64,000 bases of DNA, taken from NCBI GenBank assembly GCA_900142905.1, contig FSRV01000001.1:1178001-1242000 (forward strand), read 5' to 3'. The DNA comes from Burkholderia sp. GAS332 (GTDB taxonomy: Bacteria; Pseudomonadota; Gammaproteobacteria; Burkholderiales; Burkholderiaceae). Of the stretch, positions 46,096-54,369 are shown piece after piece (the stretch's first letter is position 1; every line of letters begins with the position of its first letter). The notes beneath the pieces are model-generated. The model was not told the DNA's origin, searched no databases, and saw nothing but the letters and a program-made list of their open reading frames with translations. The translations under genes and the position numbers were made by a program.

Positions 46096-47523
46096 ATGAA
46101 ACGACATGCCGTGTGGTCGAGCATGGTGCTCGCCGCTGCTCTGACGCTGGCCGGATGGCCTCAACTGGCTTCGGCGGCGACGCTCGACGGCGCGACGTTG
46201 TCGGCGCTGTGGGGTTTGCCGTTTGCAGGCGTGTTGTTGTCGATTGCGGTGTTTCCGTTGGTCGCGCCGGCATTCTGGCATCACCACTTCGGCAAGATCG
46301 CGACAGGGTGGGCGCTGCTGTTTCTGGTGCCGTTTGCGCTTACCTTCGGCACGGGCGTCGCATTCGGAACGTTGGTGCATGCGGTGCTCGAAGAATACAT
46401 TCCGTTCATCGTGTTGCTGACGGCGCTTTATACGGTCGCCGGCGGCATCTGTGTGCGCGGCAACCTGCATGGCACGCCGCGGCTGAATACCGCCATTCTC
46501 GCCCTCGGCACCTTGTTGGCCAGCATCATGGGTACGACTGGCGCAGCGATGCTGCTGATCCGCCCATTGCTGCGGGCCAACGACAACCGTAAGCACGTCG
46601 TTCATGTGGTGGTGTTCTTCATCTTTCTGGTGGCAAACGCGGGCGGCTCGTTGTCGCCGCTCGGCGACCCGCCGCTTTTTCTCGGTTTTCTGCAGGGCGT
46701 GAGTTTCTTCTGGACCACCACGCATCTGGCGTTGCCGATGCTGTTCGTCTGCGTCGTGCTGCTGGTTGCGTTCTATGCCTTGGACTCGTTCTATTTTCAT
46801 CGGCGTGAAGAAGAGCGCTCGCGCTTTCTCGATCCGACGCCGGATTCGCCGCCACTAGGCGTCGACGGCAAGATCAACTTCGTGCTGCTCGCTGCCGTGA
46901 TTGCGCTGGTTTTGATGAGCGGACTCTGGAAGTCAGACGTCGTGTTCGACGTTTTCGGTACGCATGTCGCGTTGCAAAATGCCGTGCGCGATGTCGCGCT
47001 GATCGGCGTCACCTTGATCTCGCTGGCGTTCACGCCGCGCGCGGCGCGCGCGGGCAACGACTTCAACTGGGCGCCGATCGAAGAAGTCGCCAAACTGTTT
47101 GCCGGCATCTTCGTGACGATCGCGCCGGTCATCACGATCCTGCGTGCCGGCGAGACGGGCGCGTTTGCCGGCATCGTCCATCTGGTCAACCCGGCTGGCG
47201 CGCCACACGACTTGATGTACTTTTGGGCGACTGGTTTGCTATCGTCGTTTCTCGACAATGCGCCGACCTACCTGGTGTTCTTCAACCTGGCCGGCGGTGA
47301 CGCACAGACGTTGATGACCACCGGCGCGACCACGCTCGCGGCGATCTCCGCCGGCGCAGTCTTCATGGGCGCTAACACCTATATCGGCAATGCGCCGAAC
47401 TTCATGGTGAAAGCGATCGCGGAGTCGCGCGGCATTCGCATGCCGAGCTTTTTCGCGTATCTGGGCTGGTCGGTTGTGGTGTTGATGCCGCTGTTTCTCG
47501 TCACTGGCTTTCTGTTTTTCTGA
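46096..47523 (+). CDS. Sodium:proton antiporter, NhaD/ArsB-like (ion transporter superfamily)
   Basis: A 475-residue membrane protein with about 12 segments; the first is a signal-like anchor (MVLAAALTLAGWPQLASA). The motifs GTTGAAMLLIRPLLRAN and GGSLSPLGDPPLFLGFLQGV, and the mirrored SSFLDNAPTYLVFFNLAGG and GANTYIGNAPNFMVKAIAE near the C terminus, are the two inverted-repeat hairpins of the NhaD-type ion transporters. Sodium or proton exchange is known for relatives; the substrate here is inferred. Confidence 0.85.
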   Translation: MKRHAVWSSMVLAAALTLAGWPQLASAATLDGATLSALWGLPFAGVLLSIAVFPLVAPAFWHHHFGKIATGWALLFLVPFALTFGTGVAFGTLVHAVLEEYIPFIVLLTALYTVAGGICVRGNLHGTPRLNTAILALGTLLASIMGTTGAAMLLIRPLLRANDNRKHVVHVVVFFIFLVANAGGSLSPLGDPPLFLGFLQGVSFFWTTTHLALPMLFVCVVLLVAFYALDSFYFHRREEERSRFLDPTPDSPPLGVDGKINFVLLAAVIALVLMSGLWKSDVVFDVFGTHVALQNAVRDVALIGVTLISLAFTPRAARAGNDFNWAPIEEVAKLFAGIFVTIAPVITILRAGETGAFAGIVHLVNPAGAPHDLMYFWATGLLSSFLDNAPTYLVFFNLAGGDAQTLMTTGATTLAAISAGAVFMGANTYIGNAPNFMVKAIAESRGIRMPSFFAYLGWSVVVLMPLFLVTGFLFF

Positions 47524-47589
47524 CGCCAGGTTTCGCGCTTATCCTGACGCCGAGGTAGTGGGACTCGACGTGCTATCCGGAGAATTGCA

Positions 47590-48579
47590 ATGCAGAAAAT
47601 CCTCGTCGCCCGTCCGATCTTTCCCGACGTGATCGAACGGCTCAAACAGGTTTTCGACGTCGACTGGCACCAGGGCGACGTGTTGTCCGCTGAAGAGTTG
47701 ACGCGCCGTCTCGCGGATAAAGACGGTGCGTTGACCGCGGGCGATCCGGTCGGCGCGGCGGTGCTCGCCGCGGCGCCGCGCCTGCGCGTGGTGTCGAATA
47801 TGGCCGTGGGCTACAACAACTTCGACATGGCGGCGTTCAACGCGGCGAATGTGCTCGGCACCAATACGCCGGACGTGCTGAACGAATCGACCGCTGACTT
47901 CGGCTGGGCGCTGATGATGGCCGCGGCACGCCGCATCGCCGAATCGGAGCACTGGCTGCGCGCGGGCAAATGGCAGAAGTGGACCTACGACGGCTTTCTC
48001 GGTAGCGACATTTACGGCTCGACGCTCGGCGTGATCGGCATGGGCCGGATCGGGCAGGCGCTGGCGCGTCGCGCCAAGGGCTTCAACATGCAGGTGATCT
48101 ATCACAACCGTTCGCGCGTCGCGCCGGAGATCGAGGCCGAGTTGAACGCGGAGTACGTATCCAAACAGGATCTGCTGCAACGCGCCGATCACGTGGTGCT
48201 CGTCTTGCCGTACACGAAGGAAAACCATCACACGATCGGCGCGGCCGAATTCGCGCAGATGAAGCCGACCGCAACGCTCACCAACATCGCGCGCGGTGGC
48301 ATCGTCGACGATGCGGCGCTGGTCGAGGCGCTGCGCACTAAACAGATCGCGGCAGCCGGCCTGGATGTGTACGAAGGCGAGCCGAATCTGAATCCGGACC
48401 TGCTGAGCGTGCCGAATGTCGTGCTGACGCCGCACATCGCCAGTGCGACCGAAGTCACGCGCCGCGCCATGGCGAACCTCGCCGCGGACAATCTGATCGC
48501 GGCGCTGGGTGAAGGCCCGCGCGCTGGCCGGCCGCCGAATCCGATCAACCCCGAGGTCATCGGCAAGGCGCGTTCATGA
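47590..48579 (+). CDS. D-2-hydroxyacid dehydrogenase (glyoxylate/hydroxypyruvate or 2-ketogluconate reductase type)
   Basis: A 329-residue NAD(P)H-dependent oxidoreductase. The Rossmann motif GVIGMGRIGQALARRAKG is followed by the catalytic Arg (NIARGGIVDD), Glu (YEGEPNLNPDLL) and His (LTPHIASAT). YHNRSRV after the dinucleotide fold, with Asn-Arg in place of Asp, suggests NADPH preference as in GhrB. Its stop overlaps the rmuC start by four bases. Confidence 0.9.
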   Translation: MQKILVARPIFPDVIERLKQVFDVDWHQGDVLSAEELTRRLADKDGALTAGDPVGAAVLAAAPRLRVVSNMAVGYNNFDMAAFNAANVLGTNTPDVLNESTADFGWALMMAAARRIAESEHWLRAGKWQKWTYDGFLGSDIYGSTLGVIGMGRIGQALARRAKGFNMQVIYHNRSRVAPEIEAELNAEYVSKQDLLQRADHVVLVLPYTKENHHTIGAAEFAQMKPTATLTNIARGGIVDDAALVEALRTKQIAAAGLDVYEGEPNLNPDLLSVPNVVLTPHIASATEVTRRAMANLAADNLIAALGEGPRAGRPPNPINPEVIGKARS

Positions 48580-50024
48580 CAATGATTCTGGTGGCGGCCG
48601 TTGCCGTGCTGGCGGTCGCCTTGGTCATCGCGTTGGCATTGCTGATGCGCGGCCATAGCCGCGCTGACGAAAGCGAGCAGTTCGAACTACTCAGCGAGCG
48701 GATCGACGCAGCGGCCGATGCGCAATCGCATGCTTATGAGCGGCTCGAGCGGCAACTGCGCAATGACATCACTGAAACGGCGCGCGTGTCGCGTACCGAG
48801 CAGAGCAGTGGCTTCGCGCAATTTCAGCAAACGCTGGCATCGCAATTCAGCAGTATGACGACGGTGCAGGGCGGCAAGATCGACGGCTTCGCGCAGCAAC
48901 TCGACGCGGTGCGTCACAGCCTGCAGCAGCAGGCGCAACAGGCGCGCGACGAGCAAGGGCGCACGCTCAAGCAGTTTGGTGAAACGCTGACCTTGCAACT
49001 GGGCCAACTCACCGAGGCAAACGATCGCCGCTTCGCCGAAGTGCGTGCCACCATCGAGCAGCGTCTGAAAGACATCGAGGCGAACAACTCGACCAAGCTC
49101 GACGAGATGCGCCGCACCGTCGACGAAAAATTGCACGCCACGCTCGAACAACGCCTCGGCGAATCGTTCAAGCTGGTGTCCGACCGGCTCGAGCAGGTGC
49201 ATCGCGGTTTGGGCGAAATGCAGACACTGGCTGCGGGTGTCGGCGATCTGAAAAAGGTGCTCACCAACGTCAAAACGCGCGGCACATGGGGTGAAGTGCA
49301 ACTCGAAGCCTTGCTCGAACAACTGCTCACCGCGGATCAATACGCGAAGAACGTCGCGACGGTGCCGAAGAGCGCCGATCGCGTCGAATTCGCGATCAAA
49401 CTGCCGGGCCGTGCGGAGACGGGTGGTCCGGCCACGCCGGTCTGGTTGCCCATCGACGCCAAGTTTCCGCGCGAAGACTACGAGCGGCTGATCGAGGCTC
49501 AGGAACGCGCCGATCCGGTTGCGGTGGAGGAGGCGTCGCGCGCGCTCGAAGCGCGGATTCGCGCCGAAGCACGCACGATTGCGGAGAAGTACGTGTCGCC
49601 GCCGCACACCACGGATTTCGCGCTGCTGTTTCTGCCGACCGAAGGCCTGTACGCGGAAGTGCTGCGTCGCCCGGGCTTGACGGACATGCTGCAACGCGAC
49701 TACCGCGTGACGATTGCCGGCCCGACCACGCTCACCGCCTTGCTCAATAGTTTGCAGATGGGTTTCCGCACGCTGGCGATCGAGAAGCGATCAAGCGAGG
49801 TGTGGCAAGTGCTGGGCGCGGTTAAAACGGAGTTCGGCAAATTCGGCGACGTGCTGGCAAAGACCAAGGCACAGCTTGAAACCGTCACGCGGTCGATCGA
49901 AGCCGCGGAAACGCGTACCCGCGTGATGAACCGCAAGTTGCGTGACGTCGAGGCATTGCCGGGCGAAGAGGCGAGCGGGTTGCTCGGCGATGCGCTAACG
50001 GGCGTGGATCCCGATGAGCAATAG
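48576..50024 (+). CDS. rmuC: DNA recombination protein RmuC
   Basis: A 482-residue protein with one N-terminal membrane anchor (ILVAAVAVLAVALVIALALLM), a long coiled coil (about 40-220) and the RmuC endonuclease-like domain (about 220-450: TRGTWGEVQLEALLEQ, VWLPIDAKFPREDYERL, DFALLFLPTEGLYAEVL). In E. coli it limits recombination at inverted repeats. ATG 48576 overlaps the upstream dehydrogenase stop (ATGA), so the pair is translationally coupled although functionally unrelated. Confidence 0.94.
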   Translation: MTMILVAAVAVLAVALVIALALLMRGHSRADESEQFELLSERIDAAADAQSHAYERLERQLRNDITETARVSRTEQSSGFAQFQQTLASQFSSMTTVQGGKIDGFAQQLDAVRHSLQQQAQQARDEQGRTLKQFGETLTLQLGQLTEANDRRFAEVRATIEQRLKDIEANNSTKLDEMRRTVDEKLHATLEQRLGESFKLVSDRLEQVHRGLGEMQTLAAGVGDLKKVLTNVKTRGTWGEVQLEALLEQLLTADQYAKNVATVPKSADRVEFAIKLPGRAETGGPATPVWLPIDAKFPREDYERLIEAQERADPVAVEEASRALEARIRAEARTIAEKYVSPPHTTDFALLFLPTEGLYAEVLRRPGLTDMLQRDYRVTIAGPTTLTALLNSLQMGFRTLAIEKRSSEVWQVLGAVKTEFGKFGDVLAKTKAQLETVTRSIEAAETRTRVMNRKLRDVEALPGEEASGLLGDALTGVDPDEQ

Positions 50025-50157
50025 AATTGGAGAGTTGGAGTAGAGCGCGTCCGGGCTGAATTTTCGGGAAGCCTCTGATCTGCTTTAGCGGCCCGAGTCC
50101 TGGAACTCCGTATCGAGCGGGAGCCCAGCTGGGAGGCTCGGTTAGGCGAGAACAGAG

Positions 50158-50649
50158 TCAGTCGGAGCCAGCCTCTGCGGCCAACTGTTCGAGTGCTTCG
50201 CCCGTCAGGCGCACGACACGCCAATCCGGCATCACCGTCGCGCCCAACTTTTCGTAGAAGCTAATGGCCTGCTTGTTCCAGTCGAGCACGGTCCATTCAA
50301 AGCGTCCGCACTGCCGCTCGACGGCCAGCGCTGCCAGTCGGGCCAGCATCGCGGCGCCCAGACCGCTGCCGCGTTGACTCGGTTGCACGTAGACATCTTC
50401 GAGATACAGCCCGCGCTTGCCGGCGAAGCTCGAGTAATTGTGGAAGAACAGCGCATAGCCGACGATGCGTCCTTCGTTTTCCGCCACCAGCGCTTCGATC
50501 GAGGGCCGCGCGCCGAACAGGGCGTCACGCAAACCGTCTTCGGTCGCGACAAATACGTGCGTGAGGCTTTCGAATTCAGCCAACTCGTACGTCAGCGCGA
50601 AGATTGCGCCCGTATCCGCGGGCATCGCGGCGCGGATCGTCGCGGTCAT
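50158..50649 (-). CDS. GNAT family N-acetyltransferase (diamine acetyltransferase-like)
   Basis: A 163-residue single GNAT domain. The acetyl-CoA loop is VQPSQRGSGLGAAMLARLAALA, and the catalytic-site region WTVLDWNKQAISFYEKLGA is characteristic of the SSAT-like (spermidine/diamine) branch. The start ATRIRAAMPADTGAIFALTYELA-type segment is typical for this group. ATG 50649 shares a base with the stop of the small membrane protein gene upstream (TAATG), hence coupled translation. Confidence 0.88.
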   Translation of the reverse strand: MTATIRAAMPADTGAIFALTYELAEFESLTHVFVATEDGLRDALFGARPSIEALVAENEGRIVGYALFFHNYSSFAGKRGLYLEDVYVQPSQRGSGLGAAMLARLAALAVERQCGRFEWTVLDWNKQAISFYEKLGATVMPDWRVVRLTGEALEQLAAEAGSD

Positions 50650-50924
50650 TACGCTTCTTCCGGCGCGTCGGTCAGCTGGATTTCGATACCGCCAAAGCGC
50701 GACGCCACCCAGTTGTACGCGTGGCATGCAATCCACAGCAGGATGAAGCCGAGAATCGCGTTCAGCAGCAGCGCGCTGAACACCGTGCTCAGTTCGACCG
50801 AGCCGTAGCGGATGAAGGCGACCAGTACGCCGAGCAGCACGATCGGCACCGAAAACGTCAGGTACACAAGGATAAGTGCTTTGGCCGTCTGTCCCGGTGC
50901 AATGAACGAGATCTGTTTTTTCAT
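50649..50924 (-). CDS. Small two-helix membrane protein, DUF3566-like
   Basis: A 91-residue protein with two hydrophobic helices, LILVYLTFSVPIVLLGVLVAF and LLLNAILGFILLWIACHAYNW. The plan (I/F-x-P-G-x-x-A-K before TM1, RFGGIEIQL at the end) resembles DUF3566 proteins; function unknown. ATG 50924 starts MKKQISF; TTG 50933 is an alternative. Coupled to the GNAT gene. Confidence 0.75.
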   Translation of the reverse strand: MKKQISFIAPGQTAKALILVYLTFSVPIVLLGVLVAFIRYGSVELSTVFSALLLNAILGFILLWIACHAYNWVASRFGGIEIQLTDAPEEA

Positions 50925-51036
50925 GTAAGTCAAACCCGTGTGTCGTAGTGGTAATGGGTAAAGCGGCTAATGAGGCTGCCAATGAGGCCGCAGATGAATC
51001 TGCAAAGAGGCCGCAACAGAAGCGTTCCGTCAGTCG

Positions 51037-52338
51037 TCAGATAAGACCGTCGAACAGCATGATATCGACGTGCTCTCCCGCGGCAATATCGGCTTCATCG
51101 TGCCCGAGAACGATGAAACAATTTGCTTCGCTCATCGAACTTAGCACGCCGGAGCTTTGCGACCCGGTTGGCGTGACATGCCATAGGCCGTGCGCGTCCC
51201 GCTCGGCGACGCCGCGCTGGTACTCGGTGCGGCCGGCGCGCTTGCGGATGGTCTGGCGGCTGGCGGCGCGCAGGACCGGCAGTGGCTGTGGCGTTGCGCC
51301 GGACATCAGCAGCAGCGCCTCGCGCACGATCTGGTAGAACGTCACCATCACGGCCACGGGATTGCCCGGCAAGCCGAAGAATAACGCGGGCAGCCCGAGG
51401 CCCGGATGCTCGCCGGACCAGACGCGGCCAAAAGCGAGCGGCCGGCCCGGACGCATCGCAAGACTCCAGAAGGCGACGTCGCCGAACGTCTGCAGCAATT
51501 GCTTGGTGAAATCCGCCTCGCCGACCGAGACGCCGCCCGAGGTCAACACCACGTCGGCGCTGGCTGCGGCGCTGCGCAACGCGGCTTCGAGCGCGGCGGG
51601 TTCGTCGCGCACCACGCCGAGGTCGAACGTATCCATATTCAGGCGCCGGAGCATCGCAAACAGTGTGTAGCGATTGCTGTCGTACACCGAACCCGGGTCG
51701 AGCGGTTCGCCGAGCGAGCGCAACTCGTCCCCCGTGGAGAAAAACGCGACGCGCAAGCGCCGCCGTACGCTGACTTCGCCAATGCCAAGCGAAGCCAGCA
51801 AACCGAGGTCCGAAGCACGCATGATGCGGCCGGCACGTAGCGCGGCACGGCCGTGTGCGAGGTCTTCGCCGGCCAGACGCCGGTTGGCGCCGGCCCGCAA
51901 GGCGTTGGCCGCAAAGCGGATCGAGGGGGAATCGGCACTGCGCTCGACCAACTCTTGCGGCACGACGGTGTCGCAGCCAGCCGGCATGCAGGCGCCCGTC
52001 ATGACGCGTACGCATTGCGTGGTGTCGACGTGGCCCGCGAACGGATGGCCGGCCAGCGCCTTGCCGACGATCGTCAAATCGACCGCAGACGCACTCGTTG
52101 CCAATGCCGCGCCGTTGAATGCGTAGCCGTCCATAGCCGAGTTGTCGTGCGAAGGGACGTCGATCGGTGACACGATGTCGGCCGCCAGCACACGGTCGAG
52201 CGCATCGCGCAACGGCACGCGTTCGACCGCCGTGACCGGCGTGGCCCAGTGACGGACGATCGCCTGGGCGGCCGAAACAGGTAGCGCGTGAGGATCGTAC
52301 TGCGCGACGCAGCGGGAAAATTCGTTAAGCGTGGTCAT
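51037..52338 (-). CDS. moeA: Molybdopterin molybdenumtransferase MoeA
   Basis: A 433-residue enzyme inserting molybdate into adenylated molybdopterin. Conserved: SPIDVPSHDNSAMDGYAF, VMTGACMPAGCDTVVPQE, LTSGGVSVGEADFTK and FGLPGNPVAVMVTFYQ. ATG 52338 is chosen; the frame upstream to 52515 runs into GC-rich sequence between mobA and moeA. It is third in a moaA-mobA-moeA series on the minus strand; mog at 6561 acts just before it. Confidence 0.95.
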   Translation of the reverse strand: MTTLNEFSRCVAQYDPHALPVSAAQAIVRHWATPVTAVERVPLRDALDRVLAADIVSPIDVPSHDNSAMDGYAFNGAALATSASAVDLTIVGKALAGHPFAGHVDTTQCVRVMTGACMPAGCDTVVPQELVERSADSPSIRFAANALRAGANRRLAGEDLAHGRAALRAGRIMRASDLGLLASLGIGEVSVRRRLRVAFFSTGDELRSLGEPLDPGSVYDSNRYTLFAMLRRLNMDTFDLGVVRDEPAALEAALRSAAASADVVLTSGGVSVGEADFTKQLLQTFGDVAFWSLAMRPGRPLAFGRVWSGEHPGLGLPALFFGLPGNPVAVMVTFYQIVREALLLMSGATPQPLPVLRAASRQTIRKRAGRTEYQRGVAERDAHGLWHVTPTGSQSSGVLSSMSEANCFIVLGHDEADIAAGEHVDIMLFDGLI

Positions 52339-52412
52339 GAAGGGCTGGGCGTCGCGACCGGAGGCGGGAGCGGCTGTTGCCGTGCGGCCGGAGCGGGGTT
52401 TCAACCGGCGCC

Positions 52413-53027
52413 TCAACAACGCTCGAGGTCGGCGAGTTCTTGTAACGAATTGATATTGTAAAACGCGCGCTCGTCGGGAAAGGCGACTTCGACCGTCTTG
52501 TGGCGCGCGTACCACGCGCGAACCTTGCGCTCACCGGCTTCCAGAAAGGCTGCCAGGTCGTCCGCGAGACTCGCGCGGAGCAACGCGAACACGGGATGGA
52601 GCGAGACGTGGCCTTCGGCGTCGGTGGTTGTGACGGTGGCGATGTCGGCCTGATTCGAGTCGAGTGCCTGCGTGAGGCGGGCGGCGAGTTCGGCCGGCAG
52701 TCCCGGCGTGTCGCAGGGCGCGCTCAGCACGTACGTGGTGCCGGCCGCGCGCAGCCCGGCGAGCAGGCCCGCCAGCGGGCCGGGAAAGCCGGGCACGGTA
52801 TCGGCAAGCACCTTGGCGCCGAACGGCACGCCGAGTGTGGCGTAGACATCAGGGTGACGGTTGGCGCTGATCAGCAGGGCGCCGGTTTGCGGTGCGAGGC
52901 GCTTCAGCACATGGGAGGCGAGCGGCTCGCCGTGTAGTGTTTGCAGCCCTTTGTCGACGCCGCCCATCCGCATGCCGCGTCCGCCCGCGAGGACCAGACC
53001 GGTGATGTGGTCGCGTGCTGGGTTCAT
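52413..53027 (-). CDS. mobA: Molybdenum cofactor guanylyltransferase MobA
   Basis: A 204-residue nucleotidyltransferase that joins GMP to Mo-molybdopterin to make MGD for DMSO-reductase-family enzymes. The N-terminal GTP-binding signature GLVLAGGRGMRMGGVDKGL is followed by ISANRHPDVY and YVLSAPCDTPGLP. It starts 12 bases after the moaA stop, so the two are in one operon. Confidence 0.95.
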   Translation of the reverse strand: MNPARDHITGLVLAGGRGMRMGGVDKGLQTLHGEPLASHVLKRLAPQTGALLISANRHPDVYATLGVPFGAKVLADTVPGFPGPLAGLLAGLRAAGTTYVLSAPCDTPGLPAELAARLTQALDSNQADIATVTTTDAEGHVSLHPVFALLRASLADDLAAFLEAGERKVRAWYARHKTVEVAFPDERAFYNINSLQELADLERC

Positions 53028-53039
53028 GGGCTCGCCTGA

Positions 53040-54149
53040 CTAGCCGCCGATGTACGACATTTCCACGCGACGGCCGTCCTGCTCGCGCGGCGCGGCTGCA
53101 CTGCTGCCGCGCAATTGCGAATAACGGTCGCTGCGGCCTTGCCAGATTTCGGCGACGGCGGTGGCGATATCGGCGTCGCTCGCGCCGTTGCGCAGTAACG
53201 CGCGCAGATCGTGACCGGACGACGCGAACAGGCACAGGTACAGCTTGCCCTCGGTCGACAGACGCGCGCGCGTACAACTGCCGCAAAATGCGCGTGTCAC
53301 GCTCGAAATCACGCCGACCTCGCCACCGCCGTCTGCGTAACCCCAGCGCTGGGCGGTTTCGGCTGCGCTGTGCGCTTCGAGCGGCATGAGGGGGAAATGC
53401 TCTGCGATGCGCGTCACGACATCAGCGGAAGGCAGCACTTCGGTCATGTTCCAGCCGTTCGACGTGCCCACGTCCATGTACTCGATGAAGCGCAACACCG
53501 TGCCCGAGCCTTTGAAATGACGCGCCATCGGCACGATTTCGCTGTCGTTGGTGCCGCGCTTGACGACCATGTTGACCTTCACCGGCGCGAGCCCGACTGC
53601 GTGCGCCGCGGCGATTCCGTCCAGCACGTCGGCGACCGCGAAGTCGGCGTCGTTCATGCGGCGAAACAGGGTGTCGTCGAGCGCGTCGAGACTCACTGTC
53701 ACGCGGGTCAGGCCGGCGTCTTTCAGGCTGCGCGCTTTGCGCTCCAGCAGCGAGCCGTTGGTGGTCAGCGTCAGATCGAGTGGGCGGCCTTCCGGCGTGG
53801 TGAGCTGCGCGAGTCTTTCAATCAGGAATTCCAGATTTTTGCGCAGCAGCGGCTCGCCACCCGTAAGACGGATTTTCTCGACGCCATGTGCGACGAAGAG
53901 CCGCGCCAGCCGTTCGATTTCTTCGAAGCTGAGCAGGGCGCTATGCGGCAAGAACGCGTAGTCCTTGTCGAACACCGCGCGCGGCATGCAGTAGACGCAG
54001 CGAAAATTGCAGCGATCCGTCACCGAGATGCGCAGGTCGCGCAGCGGGCGCGCCAGCGTGTCGTGCAGCGCGCCGCTGGGCGCCTGCACGGGGCCGGAGA
54101 TGACCGGCACCGCGCTGAAATCGGTAACAGGGATGATGCGTCGGGACAT
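53040..54149 (-). CDS. moaA: GTP 3',8-cyclase MoaA
   Basis: A 369-residue radical-SAM enzyme catalysing the first step of molybdopterin synthesis. The SAM cluster motif is CNFRCVYC, with [11 protein letters not shown] following. The second cluster ligands are in [21 protein letters not shown], and the essential C-terminal Gly-Gly is present (YIGG). The N-terminal extension of about 25 residues before [12 protein letters not shown] is slightly longer than usual. First gene of the moaA-mobA-moeA operon. Confidence 0.96.
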   Translation of the reverse strand: MSRRIIPVTDFSAVPVISGPVQAPSGALHDTLARPLRDLRISVTDRCNFRCVYCMPRAVFDKDYAFLPHSALLSFEEIERLARLFVAHGVEKIRLTGGEPLLRKNLEFLIERLAQLTTPEGRPLDLTLTTNGSLLERKARSLKDAGLTRVTVSLDALDDTLFRRMNDADFAVADVLDGIAAAHAVGLAPVKVNMVVKRGTNDSEIVPMARHFKGSGTVLRFIEYMDVGTSNGWNMTEVLPSADVVTRIAEHFPLMPLEAHSAAETAQRWGYADGGGEVGVISSVTRAFCGSCTRARLSTEGKLYLCLFASSGHDLRALLRNGASDADIATAVAEIWQGRSDRYSQLRGSSAAAPREQDGRRVEMSYIGG

Positions 54150-54322
54150 GAGTTACTTCGTTTTGGGCTGCTTAAGTGCTGTGACGGGTGCTGCGATTGG
54201 CGCCTAGATCTTCATTCTAGCGGAAATGCATCCGGCGGCTGCCGGCCTCCGGACGCTGTCCGGGTATACGGGGAGTGGCATACCGCACGCGATCGGGCGG
54301 GTGCGCGTGACGCCCATAAAAC

Positions 54323-54352
54323 AAAAAGCCCGCCGGTGAGGGCGGGCTTTTT
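54323..54352. terminator. Rho-independent terminator after rne
   Basis: AAAAAGCCCGCC / GGCGGGCTTTTT with a GGTGAG loop, 17 bases beyond the rne stop and 170 bases upstream of moaA. Symmetrical, so active on either strand. Confidence 0.9.
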
Positions 54353-54369
54353 GCATGGCGGCGGTTCGC